Shown: positions 23,294 to 33,046 of the stretch, piece by piece | Position numbering within the stretch: the stretch's first letter is position 1 | How the letters are laid out: every line of letters starts with the position of its first letter | Assembly: GCA_964446955.1 (NCBI GenBank) | Contig: CAYUQJ010000001.1 | Coordinates: 1-64,000 of the forward strand | DNA from: Leptolinea sp964446955 | GTDB lineage: Bacteria > Chloroflexota > Anaerolineae > Anaerolineales > Anaerolineaceae | Direction: 5' to 3' | Length of the DNA stretch: 64,000 nucleotides | Translations under genes and position numbers: made by a program | The notes under the pieces: generated by a model | What the model was told of the DNA's origin: nothing | The model's database searches: none | What the model saw: the letters and a program-made list of their open reading frames with translations, nothing else

Positions 23294-25717
23294 TTATGGC
23301 ATTCTTTCGTACAGGCGGGAGTAGATGCTGGTGAATTCCGATATCTGTGAAAGGTAACGCCTTGTTTCTTCGTAGCGAATGATCTCAAGGAATAGATCCG
23401 GGTCCTGGTTGGACAGATTCCACCAGATCTGCGCATTTCCGGGTCCGGCGTTGTAACCGGCCAGAGCGGCCATAAGGTCACCGCCGAAATAATCACGCTG
23501 ACGGGCAAGATACCGCGCCCCCAAACGGATACTGACCCAGGGCCGGTACAGGTCATCCGTTTTGTAATTGGGCGGCCAACCCATGCCTCCTGCAATTTCC
23601 TGCCCGGTAGCCGGCATGATCTGCATGATGCCTCTTGCACCGGCGGATGATTGAACAAACCCTTCAAACATGCTTTCCTGTCGTAAAACGCTGAATAGGA
23701 CGAATGGATGGATACTTTCATTCTGGGAAGCTTCCAACACCTCTTCCCGGAAATATGCGCCAAACCGGATATGGTTGAAATAGACTGGTGCTTTGAGCGT
23801 AGAGGCATCATCCAATCCGGCCAGGTCAAGTATCTGCCGGCTGGTGATAATGGCTGAACGGTACAACCCCATTTCAATCATCGAATCCATTAGGCGGAAC
23901 AACTGCGCGGGATCTGCGGCATACAACTCTGTCAGCACGGTCATTTCCCGGCTGGCTTCAGAATAAAGACCAAGTTCGAAGAATTCACGGGCGCGTTGGA
24001 AATTCAGATCGGACGCGATCTGCCCGGGTGATGAGAGGTCTGTATCTGGAGACATACCGAAAGTCAGAATGAGCCAATTTTCTGCTTCTTTTCGTTCACC
24101 AGCCAGATCGTATCCCAGGTCATAGGAAGCGGATGCGGAAAGGGGCGGCTGGTCTGTAAGCAGCAGTTTTGCCCTTTCACTGTAATAACCGGTTGGATCA
24201 AGCTGTGTGGCTGTCTGCCAGGAAAGACGAGCGGCGTTAATATCATTCATCATTGCCTGCGATTTGCCCGACCAAAAACTGGCAGCTGCCTGATCACCGG
24301 AAAGGGATGCTGTGGATAGCCCTCTCTGAAACGTGTTAAACGCACCACCAAAATCATTGATGCGGTACCGGGTGATGCCTGCCAGAAATAATGAACGAAA
24401 CGTTGCCGGGTATGTCGGGTACTCGTTGACAATCCTTTCCCAAGTTTCGATGGCTGGCTGATATATCCCGCCGCGCTCAAAGATGCGGGCTGCTTCAAAC
24501 AGAAAGTCGGGCGCGTTGGAATCGGTTGGATACAACCGGACAAACGCGAGCATCGTTTCAGCTGCTTCCTGATAGCGCTCGAGGTACGCCCAGAGAGTAT
24601 AGGCTTTTTCGTTCCATGCTTTCAGGAAATACTCTGTCCCTGCGTAGTTGTTGATCAGAATGTCCAGATCAGCCAGAGCCTCTTCTTGGAGTTCCATTTC
24701 TCTAAGACTGAGTGCCTTAAGGTAATAGGCGGAAGGATCAACCTGATCAGCCGACTTGATGTACCGGTTGAAAGCATCCACCGCCAGGGCGTATTTCTGC
24801 ATGTTGTAGTTAATTGTGCCGCGCTGCAATTCATTTACCGGTTGGCCGGCTTCAACCAGAGCAACCAGCTGACTGAAACTATCATAGGCGCGCGGGAAAT
24901 TGTTCACTGAATCCTGGAATCTGGCATAGGCTTGTTCGGGTTCATTCATTTCCAGATATATTTGTCCAAGGAGCAGGTTGGCTTGAGATCGGTCGTATTC
25001 ATTCGATCCCGGATTGTCGTAAATGGTTTGGAGCTGGCGAATCGCGCTGGGAGTGTCACCGCTGGCACGCAGTGCCTTGGCAATTTTCAGATCAATAGAG
25101 ACGGGGCTTGCCACCAGCCCGGGGCTTGATGAGGCGGCTAAATACGCATTGATTCCCTCAATATATTGACTCTGGGCAATTAATGCATCACCCATTCTTT
25201 CCCGTACGTAAAAATCCAACAAGCCCGGTCTGCGGTCTAGATATTTCCCGTAATGAATAGCGGCGTCCGCCGGTTGTTCCATATTAGTCTTGATCTCACC
25301 CAGAAGAAACTCACCCATGGCAGCCCTTGGGCTGTCAGAGTAGTTCGAGGTAAGCTCATTCAGTGCCAGTTCTGACCGGCTCCAATCATCATTTTTGAAA
25401 TGTGTGAGGCCTTCCCCATACAGGGCGGCTGCCCGGGTTTCATCATCTGATGCCTGCTGATACGCAGCCCGGTACTGGACAACAGCCTGGTCAAAGTCTC
25501 CCTCGAAGAGCAATCTGTCGGCTTCATGCAGCCGAACAACAGGCAATGGGGTTGGTGTAGGTAATGGGGTCGCTGTTGGCTCGATGACGGGGGCAGCTGG
25601 TATGTATTCCGGTGTCTCAGTTGCGCCTGCCAGAAGCTTCAGCGGGTTGGATGAAGTTTTGCACGCGATGATGGCAAAAGCCAGTGCCGCACAGGCGATC
25701 AATATTTGCTTTTTCAT
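23294..25717 (-). CDS. Lipoprotein soluble lytic transglycosylase with TPR-like repeats
   Basis: An 807-residue secreted lipoprotein: a short signal peptide with lipobox IIAC (Cys19), then a Pro/Thr linker. A long tetratricopeptide-like helical region (residues 60-620) follows, resembling the Slt70 U-shaped scaffold. The C-terminal transglycosylase domain (residues 645-805) has the catalytic Glu in RQESMF, GIMQIMPATG, and AGYNAGPGN. Such enzymes cleave the MurNAc-GlcNAc bond of peptidoglycan with 1,6-anhydro formation. That implies a peptidoglycan wall, notable because wall content varies in Chloroflexota. Confidence 0.9.
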   Translation of the reverse strand: MKKQILIACAALAFAIIACKTSSNPLKLLAGATETPEYIPAAPVIEPTATPLPTPTPLPVVRLHEADRLLFEGDFDQAVVQYRAAYQQASDDETRAAALYGEGLTHFKNDDWSRSELALNELTSNYSDSPRAAMGEFLLGEIKTNMEQPADAAIHYGKYLDRRPGLLDFYVRERMGDALIAQSQYIEGINAYLAASSSPGLVASPVSIDLKIAKALRASGDTPSAIRQLQTIYDNPGSNEYDRSQANLLLGQIYLEMNEPEQAYARFQDSVNNFPRAYDSFSQLVALVEAGQPVNELQRGTINYNMQKYALAVDAFNRYIKSADQVDPSAYYLKALSLREMELQEEALADLDILINNYAGTEYFLKAWNEKAYTLWAYLERYQEAAETMLAFVRLYPTDSNAPDFLFEAARIFERGGIYQPAIETWERIVNEYPTYPATFRSLFLAGITRYRINDFGGAFNTFQRGLSTASLSGDQAAASFWSGKSQAMMNDINAARLSWQTATQLDPTGYYSERAKLLLTDQPPLSASASYDLGYDLAGERKEAENWLILTFGMSPDTDLSSPGQIASDLNFQRAREFFELGLYSEASREMTVLTELYAADPAQLFRLMDSMIEMGLYRSAIITSRQILDLAGLDDASTLKAPVYFNHIRFGAYFREEVLEASQNESIHPFVLFSVLRQESMFEGFVQSSAGARGIMQIMPATGQEIAGGMGWPPNYKTDDLYRPWVSIRLGARYLARQRDYFGGDLMAALAGYNAGPGNAQIWWNLSNQDPDLFLEIIRYEETRRYLSQISEFTSIYSRLYERMP

Positions 25718-25894
25718 GGTTGGCTTATACCGGAATACCCGTAACCTGTCAAATGGATTTCACAGCTAACAATGTGATTATTGTACCTTTTACGGCAGTC
25801 AATATCTAATCGATAAACCTGTTTTGGGCGATAATAAAAAAAGAATATTGTTTGCAGCCCGAAAATTGAACTCAGTATCTTTAAGGATATCAGA

Positions 25895-28018
25895 ATGACC
25901 AAAAACATTCCCGGTATTGAAATTCTTGAAAATATAAAAATTTCCATTCTTCTTCTGGAACCTGAGACTGGCGTCATCCGGTTTGCCAATCCTGCTGCCT
26001 GCAGTTTCTATGGATATTCACGTGCGATACTCGAAAAAATGAATATCGGGCAGATCAACCCCAAACCACTTTCAGAGACATTGAATAATCTGAAGCTGGC
26101 TTTTTCCGGTCAACAGGATTATTACTGCACATTACACAAGACATCTACCGGGGAAGATCTCTATGTGGGAATTTATAGTGGCCCCTATAAAACAGAGGAT
26201 GAAAAACTGCTAATCGCTCTGATCCATGATAATTCGGCGAACAAAGAAGCGGACGAACGACTGCGTTCATTATCGCGGGCTGTTCAGCAAAGCCCGGCAA
26301 CGATAGTGATCACGGATAAACTGGGAAACATTGAGTACGCGAATCCTCAATTTGAAATAACAACCGGCTATACCGTAGCGGAGGCTCTGGGGAAGAACAC
26401 GTCGATTTTAAAGACCGGGGGAGGGGATCGATCTGAGATTCGTGAACTATGGCAGACAATTCTCTCCGGTAAGGTTTGGCGCGGGGAATTCTGCAACCGG
26501 AAAAAGGATGGGAATATCTACTGGGAAAGTGCCTCGATCTCGCCTGTTTTGGATGAGAACAGTGAGATCATGAAATTTGTGGCTGTGAAGGAAGATATTA
26601 CAGAAAAAAAGAAGTTCCAGAACCAGATTGAAGAATCACTGCAGTTCAATCAGGCAATTTTGGACATTTCTCCCATTGGGATCATGATATTTAACGCAAC
26701 CGGTCAGTGTTTTCATGCCAATCCGGCAGCTGGCAAGATTCTTGGCGCTTCCACGGAATCCCTGCTTGAGCAAAATTTTCATAGCAATATCAAAAAAGGT
26801 CATGGATTATTCACCCTGGCAACGGAAGCGATTGACAAAAATGAACCATTGACCTCTGAATTTCCGTGTGAAACGCCGGGAGGAAAAGCCGTCTGGCTGG
26901 ATGGAATATGCGCACCTTTTGTGTCCGGAAAAGAACGTAATCTTTTATTCATGTTTGAAGACATAACCTATCGAAAGGAATCAGAATCAGAACTTCGCAA
27001 GGCAACCGATGAACTGAAGGAAACAGTAAACAAACTTGAAAGAAGAGATCGGGAAGCCACGTTATTAAGAGAGATGGGTGAGACACTGCAAGTTTGCAAT
27101 CATATACAGGAAGCGTTACAGGTAATTATTAATTTCGGAAATTTGTTATTCCCAAATTCCAATGGCACTTTTTTTATGGCGAACGAATCACAAAAAATCG
27201 TTGAATCGGTGTGTGCCTGGGCTGAGGGTGTCTCAAGCGAGCCTGTTTTCTCCTATGATGAATGCTGGGCTTTGAAGAGAAATCAATTGCATAGCGTGGT
27301 ATCTGGTTCTACAGACCTGGTTTGCAGCCATATGTCTACATCTTTTAAGGGAAGTTATATCGGTGTACCACTGGCGGTGTCTGGCGAAATGATCGGTCTA
27401 TTACATGTGGAATGGCCGGATCAGCGGGCGATCGACCAGGAAACCAGGGAATTTGTGCAAAATGTCGGTGAATTAGTATCACTATCCATCTCCAATATCC
27501 GGTTACGTGAGACGTTGAGAAATCAGTCCATCCGCGATCCATTGACCGGGGTTTTTAACCGCAGGTACATGGAAGAAACACTCTCAAGGGAAATCTCTCG
27601 AGCCACACGCAAGAAAGCTTTAATCGGTATCATGATGATGGATATTGACCATTTTAAAAAATTTAATGACAATTATGGTCATGAAGCCGGCGATGTTGTC
27701 TTAAAAGAGGTTAGTCAATTGGTCCAATCTGCTATCCGTAGGGAGGATATTCTATGCCGGTATGGAGGAGAGGAATTCATCGTCATACTGCCGGATGCCA
27801 ACCGGGAGGTTACTGCCCAGCGGGCGGAGTTATTGCGCCAAAAGATCAGTACCCTGAAACTTGAACATGACAACAGACCATTGGGTTCTATCACCATGTC
27901 GATAGGAGTCTCCGTTTTTCCTGAGAATGGCGAAGCTGGAGATGATATCGTTCAAGCAGCGGATAAAGCGCTGTACCGGGCTAAGGAAGAGGGGCGAAAT
28001 CAAGTTTGTGTAGCCTGA
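25895..28018 (+). CDS. PAS-PAS-PAS-GAF diguanylate cyclase
   Basis: A 707-residue soluble sensor cyclase that should make cyclic di-GMP from two GTP. Three PAS domains (about 10-120, 128-240 and 248-360) are followed by a short coiled coil, a GAF domain (395-535) and a GGDEF domain (545-707). The active-site motif is GGEEF, an active variant. The product-inhibition I-site RRED lies exactly five residues upstream, so feedback control is expected. There are no membrane segments. The start ATG has AAGGA upstream. No c-di-GMP receptor or phosphodiesterase gene is adjacent. Confidence 0.93.
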   Translation: MTKNIPGIEILENIKISILLLEPETGVIRFANPAACSFYGYSRAILEKMNIGQINPKPLSETLNNLKLAFSGQQDYYCTLHKTSTGEDLYVGIYSGPYKTEDEKLLIALIHDNSANKEADERLRSLSRAVQQSPATIVITDKLGNIEYANPQFEITTGYTVAEALGKNTSILKTGGGDRSEIRELWQTILSGKVWRGEFCNRKKDGNIYWESASISPVLDENSEIMKFVAVKEDITEKKKFQNQIEESLQFNQAILDISPIGIMIFNATGQCFHANPAAGKILGASTESLLEQNFHSNIKKGHGLFTLATEAIDKNEPLTSEFPCETPGGKAVWLDGICAPFVSGKERNLLFMFEDITYRKESESELRKATDELKETVNKLERRDREATLLREMGETLQVCNHIQEALQVIINFGNLLFPNSNGTFFMANESQKIVESVCAWAEGVSSEPVFSYDECWALKRNQLHSVVSGSTDLVCSHMSTSFKGSYIGVPLAVSGEMIGLLHVEWPDQRAIDQETREFVQNVGELVSLSISNIRLRETLRNQSIRDPLTGVFNRRYMEETLSREISRATRKKALIGIMMMDIDHFKKFNDNYGHEAGDVVLKEVSQLVQSAIRREDILCRYGGEEFIVILPDANREVTAQRAELLRQKISTLKLEHDNRPLGSITMSIGVSVFPENGEAGDDIVQAADKALYRAKEEGRNQVCVA

Positions 28019-28137
28019 ACGGTTTTTTTTTTGCAAAATGCACGGTCTAACATGATATACTTGCGCGGCATGTAACGCTCTCGCAGAGGGCGTATTCGTG
28101 TGTAATGCAACCCATTTAATTTGTACGTGAGGTTCCC

Positions 28138-29100
28138 ATGACCATTCTCTGTACCGGGTCAGTAGCATATGATTATTTGATGAGTTTCCCAGGTTACTTT
28201 CGGGATCATATCATTCCGGAGAAACTGGAAACAATCAGCCTGTCTTTTCTTGTTGATTCGATGGTACGACAACGCGGTGGGGTGGCTCCCAATATTGCCT
28301 ATAACCTGGCTTTGCTGGGCGATAAACCAAGACTGCTTGCCACCGTGGGAGAGGATTTTGAGGAGTATCGCGGCTGGCTTGAAGAGCACGGTGTTGAGAC
28401 GAAATATGTCAAAGTTGTTCCGGGCAAATACACGGCTTCATTTTTCGCGAATACAGATAAATCAAACGCCCAGATAGCCAGTTTTTATGCCGGAGCCATG
28501 GCGAACGCGGCTGAATTGCGTATCCGGGACGCGCACATGGAGGATATTTCTCTGGTGGTGATATCCCCCAACGACCCGGAAGCCATGTCTCAGTACGCGG
28601 CGGAGTGCCGGAAATTAAAAATTCCATATCTCTATGATCCCAGCCAACAGATCATTCGGTTGGACAAAGAATCCCTGCGCAAGGGTGTTGAAGGAGCTGA
28701 TAGTCTTTTCTGCAATGAGTACGAATTTGAGTTATTGCAAAAGACTACAGAACTGTCCGCAGGGGAGATCCGCGAAAAGGTTCGTCTGATGGTGATAACG
28801 CAGGGAAAAGAAGGTGCCCTGGTCTACGCGGATGGCAAGAAATTCGTAATTCCGGTTTTCCCGCCGACGCAGATCATAGATCCCACCGGTGTGGGTGACG
28901 CCTTCCGCGGCGGATTCCTGCGCGGAATGTCTCTCAAATTGGACTGGCAAACATGCGGACAGATGGGATCGCTGGCTGCCACCTACTGTCTGGAACGGCG
29001 CGGAACACAAAACCATACGTATACCCCGGTGGAATTTGTTGAACGGTACCGGGAGAAATTCAATGATCAGGGCGCTCTTGATGCCCTGCTGAAAAGCTGA
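28138..29100 (+). CDS. PfkB-family kinase, probable adenosine kinase
   Basis: A 320-residue ribokinase-fold enzyme. The N-terminal part has GSVAYDYL and a GGVAPNIAYNLALLG substrate loop. The C-terminal anion hole and catalytic base lie in DPTGVGDAFRGGFLRG. The ATP region is near VITQGKEGALV. The next gene, 19 nt away, is ahcY, which makes adenosine. Coupling of adenosine removal to S-adenosylhomocysteine hydrolysis makes adenosine kinase the best guess. The family alone would also allow a sugar kinase. Confidence 0.78.
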   Translation: MTILCTGSVAYDYLMSFPGYFRDHIIPEKLETISLSFLVDSMVRQRGGVAPNIAYNLALLGDKPRLLATVGEDFEEYRGWLEEHGVETKYVKVVPGKYTASFFANTDKSNAQIASFYAGAMANAAELRIRDAHMEDISLVVISPNDPEAMSQYAAECRKLKIPYLYDPSQQIIRLDKESLRKGVEGADSLFCNEYEFELLQKTTELSAGEIREKVRLMVITQGKEGALVYADGKKFVIPVFPPTQIIDPTGVGDAFRGGFLRGMSLKLDWQTCGQMGSLAATYCLERRGTQNHTYTPVEFVERYREKFNDQGALDALLKS

Positions 29101-29119
29101 AAAATTTTGGAGGATATAC

Positions 29120-30379
29120 ATGTCAAATTATGATGTCAAAGATATGAGCCAGGCAGAAGGTGGCCGACGGCGTATTGAGTGGGCCGAACGCGAAATGCCC
29201 GTGTTGCGCTCTATTCGAGATAGATTCGAAAAGGAACGTCCGTTGGCTGGTGTGCGGATGTCAGCCTGTTTGCACGTTACCGCAGAAACCGCCAATCTGG
29301 CGCGCACGCTTCAGATCGGCGGGGCTGATCTGGTCCTGGTGGCGTCCAATCCGCTTTCAACCCAGGATGATGTTGCGGCATCGCTGATCACGCATTATGA
29401 GATCCCGGTTTTTGCCATCAAGGGTGAAGACAACGCGACATATTACAAGCATCTAAAAGCAGCCATTGACCATAAACCCCAGATCACAATGGATGATGGA
29501 GCTGATCTGGTTTCAACTCTGCACAAAGACTATCGCGATCTGCTCCCCAATGTTCTGGGTGGCACGGAAGAGACCACTACTGGCGTTATTCGTTTGCGCG
29601 CCATGGCTGCAGACAAAGCGCTTTCATTCCCGGTTGTGGCCGTCAATGATGCCATGACCAAGCATTTCTTTGATAACCGCTACGGAACAGGCCAATCCAC
29701 CATCGACGGTATCATCCGCGCAACCAATGTGTTGCTGGCTGGAAAGACATTTGTTGTGATTGGCTACGGCTGGTGCGGACGTGGTTTGGCCAACCGCGCG
29801 CGCGGTATGGGCGCGAACGTGATTGTCACCGAGATCGATCCTATGAAAGCTCTGGAAGCGGTCATGGACGGTTTCCGTGTCATGCCGATGATTGAAGCTT
29901 CCACGATCGGTGATTTCTTCTGTTCTGTTACCGGCGACATCAATGTTATTGATGAAGAGCACTTTGCCGTAATGAAAGATGGCGCGATCGTTTCCAACTC
30001 CGGCCATTTCAATGTAGAGATCAATATCCCGGCGCTGGAGAAGATGTCCGTCTCCAAGAAACTGGTCCGTCCGTTCGTTGATCAGTATGAATTAAAGGAT
30101 GGACGGCAGATCCATATTCTGGGCGAAGGTCGCCTGATCAATCTGGCTTCCGCCGAAGGACACCCGGCCAGCGTTATGGATATGTCCTTTGCCAACCAGG
30201 CGTTATCATCTGAGTTTATGGTCAAGAACCACGACAAACTGGAAAAGACCGTCTACAGCGTTCCGGAAGAGATCGATCGTGAAATTGCCCGCCTGAAACT
30301 GCTTTCCATGGGTGTGGTCATCGATACCCTTACGGACGAGCAGGTGAAATACCTGAACTCATGGCAGGAAGGTACCTAA
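29120..30379 (+). CDS. ahcY: Adenosylhomocysteinase
   Basis: Splits S-adenosylhomocysteine into adenosine and homocysteine with tightly bound NAD, recycling the product of methylation. The 419-residue protein has the substrate region CLHVTAETANLARTL, then NDAMTKHFFDNRYGTGQS. The NAD-binding Rossmann fold is VIGYGWCGRGLANRARG...TEIDP. The C-terminus has NLASAEGHPASVMDMSFANQ. GGAGGATAT precedes the ATG. It pairs with the upstream kinase in a methyl-cycle operon. Confidence 0.95.
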   Translation: MSNYDVKDMSQAEGGRRRIEWAEREMPVLRSIRDRFEKERPLAGVRMSACLHVTAETANLARTLQIGGADLVLVASNPLSTQDDVAASLITHYEIPVFAIKGEDNATYYKHLKAAIDHKPQITMDDGADLVSTLHKDYRDLLPNVLGGTEETTTGVIRLRAMAADKALSFPVVAVNDAMTKHFFDNRYGTGQSTIDGIIRATNVLLAGKTFVVIGYGWCGRGLANRARGMGANVIVTEIDPMKALEAVMDGFRVMPMIEASTIGDFFCSVTGDINVIDEEHFAVMKDGAIVSNSGHFNVEINIPALEKMSVSKKLVRPFVDQYELKDGRQIHILGEGRLINLASAEGHPASVMDMSFANQALSSEFMVKNHDKLEKTVYSVPEEIDREIARLKLLSMGVVIDTLTDEQVKYLNSWQEGT

Positions 30380-30382
30380 ACC

Positions 30383-31270
30383 TTAATTACCGGCCAAAAT
30401 GGCCATGTTTCCAAGAGCGCTCCAGGATGCGAGAAAGACCTGGAGCGTTCTTTGATAATACTGCCCATTGTCCGATAAAAACACGACATCAGGCGTATAT
30501 CCGGTCACAATGACCGTGTGTTCATAGTATGCGACAGTGGTTACATTTCCCATTGAATCCTGGTACTGGATAGGGTTTCCGGGGACGGTGTTGTAAATCA
30601 CCCAGGCAATGACAGGGCGTCCGGAGGCGATCTCATAACGGATATCGTCCCAGGTAAAACCTTTGCCGGATCGGGCGCTTACACCAAACCCGTTCAACAA
30701 ATTGGCAACCGGATCGGCATGAACTCCGTATGAATTGGGAGGAAGCTGTCCCTGAACGCCGTCATACCGGCCGACAAATCCCAGATCAGGGTTATCGGAA
30801 TGCGGCATGCGGGCAAGGAACTCATTCTCATCGATGGTGACCCCGAAAAATGCCGCCCAATCGACCGCTGTCCGGGCTTCACAGTCCAACGTAAACCATT
30901 GCGGATAACTGACAACACCATCAATGAAATAGCTTTCGGGGAGGGCATCTGGCACAGGCGCCGGAACACTTATCGGAGGCGGAGGTGGTTCAACGACTGT
31001 TACGGGTTCAGATGCAGATGTGGGTTGCAACCAGGGGATGCTTATCGAGGTGGGAAAACGAAAGGGAAGAAATGGCGTTTTCGTGGGGTTTCGCGCAGGC
31101 GCGGCTGATTGTTCCGAACCTGCGGCAGCTTGAACAACGGGCGAATTCTGGTTTGCCAGGCTTCTGTCAATATTCTGTATCGTCAACCAGGCAGCGATGA
31201 CGATGCAAAGGGTAGTCATTAAAAGGCCGGCAGCGATGATCAACCACTGCCAGGATTTGATTTCATTCAC
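30383..31270 (-). CDS. Membrane-anchored C39-like cysteine peptidase
   Basis: A 295-residue protein with an N-terminal transmembrane anchor (residues 9-32) and a Pro-rich linker. A Peptidase_C39_2-type papain-like domain follows. The likely nucleophile is in LDCEARTAVDW (about residue 129), the His in YYEHTVIVTGY and the third residue in FLSDNG. Such domains cleave or bind peptides outside the cell. It is the last gene of a string that follows recA and the NBR1-Ig lipoprotein, with 18 nt to the latter. The substrate is unknown. Confidence 0.8.
   Translation of the reverse strand: MNEIKSWQWLIIAAGLLMTTLCIVIAAWLTIQNIDRSLANQNSPVVQAAAGSEQSAAPARNPTKTPFLPFRFPTSISIPWLQPTSASEPVTVVEPPPPPISVPAPVPDALPESYFIDGVVSYPQWFTLDCEARTAVDWAAFFGVTIDENEFLARMPHSDNPDLGFVGRYDGVQGQLPPNSYGVHADPVANLLNGFGVSARSGKGFTWDDIRYEIASGRPVIAWVIYNTVPGNPIQYQDSMGNVTTVAYYEHTVIVTGYTPDVVFLSDNGQYYQRTLQVFLASWSALGNMAILAGN
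30413..30454 (+). terminator. Likely ahcY terminator inside the convergent gene
   Basis: A 14 bp stem (30413-30426 with 30439-30452, one G-U pair) is followed by TTTG, 34 nt after the ahcY stop. It lies within the 3' end of the minus-strand C39-like gene, so it also encodes that protein's last residues. Confidence 0.5.
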
Positions 31271-31288
31271 GCGCTAATTTTACCCGCT

Positions 31289-31852
31289 TTAAGAGACCGG
31301 TGAGGGTGCCACCCGGGGGATAACTTCGATCTCAATGAATATGGGATCACCAAAGGGTTTGGAATCCGGCGTGTAAGCCTGCCAGGCTGAGCGGTGCTTT
31401 CCCCCTTCATCGGGCGCGGTAAAAAGAATGCGAATAGTTGCCTGATTTCCCGCAAGAGCTGGAATGAGGGATTGTTCCGTGGTTGCCCCCATAGGATCAC
31501 CGCCGGTAAGCCGCAGTGTGTATCGGCTGTTCCAATTGCACGTACCCTGATTTTCCACCAACCAGCGTTTATCGATCTTTTCACCCGGTGAAAAAATAGC
31601 TCCATCGGGAATGGTGATGTCCTGAATGTAAGCCAGCAGATTACTGCAATCAGCATCCTCTGTGAGAATGGCAATCGGGGTTTCTTGTTTCTCTGTGGGA
31701 ATAATAACCGGAGTGATTGTCAATTCCTCTGAAGGTGGAATGAACAGATCTGTTGTTTGGGATGTGGGCGGAATGATTCCGCAGGCGCCGAGCGCCAGGC
31801 AGAATACCAATGCCGGTAGAAAACGTTTAGTCTTCCTGATTGGAGCTATCAT
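31289..31852 (-). CDS. Lipoprotein with NBR1-type Ig-like domain
   Basis: A 187-residue lipoprotein: a basic N-terminus (RKTKR), a hydrophobic stretch and lipobox LGAC. Residues 65-180 match the Ig-like domain first described in NBR1, with the signature FSPGEKIDKRWLVENQGTCNW and the later GKHRSAWQAY. These domains bind proteins and are frequent in Chloroflexota surface proteins. The start lies inside the last 26 nt of recA in another frame, which is the only start that keeps the signal peptide. It forms a pair with the C39-like peptidase downstream. Confidence 0.82.
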   Translation of the reverse strand: MIAPIRKTKRFLPALVFCLALGACGIIPPTSQTTDLFIPPSEELTITPVIIPTEKQETPIAILTEDADCSNLLAYIQDITIPDGAIFSPGEKIDKRWLVENQGTCNWNSRYTLRLTGGDPMGATTEQSLIPALAGNQATIRILFTAPDEGGKHRSAWQAYTPDSKPFGDPIFIEIEVIPRVAPSPVS

Positions 31853-32927
31853 CCGCTTCGCCGCTCAATGCAAGCGGGAGATCGCCTCCCATGGCTCTTT
31901 GCCTGACCGCGGTATCGATCTCCTGTGATAATTCGGGATTTTGCATCAGGAAATCTTTTGCGTTTTCGCGTCCCTGTCCCAGGCGAATATCACCATAGGA
32001 GAAGAACGCGCCACGTTTTGTGATGATCTCAAGCTGCGTTGCCAGGTCGATGATATCGCCGGCTTTGGATATCCCCAGATTGTACATAATGTCAAATTCA
32101 GCCGTACGGAAGGGAGGTGCCACTTTATTTTTTACTACCCTGACGCGGGTACGATTCCCGGTAATTTCCGCGCCGGATTTGATCTGCTGGATACGTCGTG
32201 TGTCCAGGCGGACCGAGGCATAGAACTTCAATGCCAGACCACCCGGTGTGGTTTCGGGGTTGCCGAACATGATCCCGATCTTCTGACGAAGCTGGTTGGT
32301 AAAGACCATGGCTGTTTTTGTCTGGCTGATCGCGCCGGAAAGCTTTCGTAAAGCCTGTGACATCAGGCGGGCCTGCATACCCATTGACGCGTCACCCATA
32401 TCACCTTCAATTTCCGCGCGCGGCACAAGAGCGGCTACGGAATCGACTACAACAATATCGACTGCGCCGGAACGTACCAGAGTTTCTGCAATTTCGAGTG
32501 CCTGCTCACCGGTATCCGGTTGTGAGATGAGGAGATTATCCAGGTTCACACCACAATGTGCCGCGTAGACAGGATCAAGCGCGTGTTCCATATCGATATA
32601 TGCCGCTGTTCCACCCATTTTCTGGGCTTCAGCGACAATGTGCTGGCAAATTGTTGTTTTACCGGATGATTCTGGACCGAATATCTCGGTTATACGGCCG
32701 CGCGGGATACCACCAATTCCCAGAGCAATATCAAGTGAGAGAGACCCGGTTGGAATGGCTTCGATCGTCATATGATGGGCTTCGCCCATACGCATGATGG
32801 ATCCTTCACCATACCGTTTTGTGATATCTGAAAGTGCTTTTTCCAGAACCGCGCGCCGGGCTTCATCCATTGCTGACGGCATAGGGATATTGCCGGTCGG
32901 TTCGCTCGCGCCAGATTTTCGGGCCAT
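31827..32927 (-). CDS. recA: Recombinase RecA
   Basis: Catalyses strand exchange and LexA self-cleavage in the SOS response. The 366-residue product has the Walker A motif GPESSGKTT, the Walker B region VDIVVVDSVAALVPRAEIEG and the loop 2 TNQLRQKIGIMFGNPETTPGG. A variable acidic tail ends it. The ATG at 32927 has GAGGAG 8 nt upstream; an ATG two codons earlier sits on top of that site. The 3' end overlaps the lipoprotein gene by 26 nt. Confidence 0.97.
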   Translation of the reverse strand: MARKSGASEPTGNIPMPSAMDEARRAVLEKALSDITKRYGEGSIMRMGEAHHMTIEAIPTGSLSLDIALGIGGIPRGRITEIFGPESSGKTTICQHIVAEAQKMGGTAAYIDMEHALDPVYAAHCGVNLDNLLISQPDTGEQALEIAETLVRSGAVDIVVVDSVAALVPRAEIEGDMGDASMGMQARLMSQALRKLSGAISQTKTAMVFTNQLRQKIGIMFGNPETTPGGLALKFYASVRLDTRRIQQIKSGAEITGNRTRVRVVKNKVAPPFRTAEFDIMYNLGISKAGDIIDLATQLEIITKRGAFFSYGDIRLGQGRENAKDFLMQNPELSQEIDTAVRQRAMGGDLPLALSGEADDSSNQED

Positions 32928-32954
32928 AATCATCTCCTCGTTATTGATTGTTTC

Positions 32955-32982
32955 AGTATAGCATTATTGTTCTAAAAGTCAA
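32955..32982 (-). promoter_or_regulatory. recA promoter
   Basis: On the minus strand TTGACT (32977-32982) and TATACT (32955-32960) are separated by 16 nt, about 28 nt before the ATG. No clear LexA box is seen around it. Confidence 0.75.
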
Positions 32983-33046
32983 GAAATACTGTTTGCTCAT
33001 AACCTGGATTACGGATGAACGGCAGATATGCAAGAAGCCGCCAGGT

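Noticed and set aside
28019..28137. An S-adenosylhomocysteine riboswitch before the adenosine kinase-ahcY genes
   Set aside because: I could not find the conserved SAH riboswitch core. Only a short imperfect hairpin and a T run are present.
32928..33046. A LexA/SOS box in the recA promoter
   Set aside because: The region has a good sigma-70 promoter, but no clear palindrome of the known LexA types (GAAC-N4-GTTC or CTG-N10-CAG).
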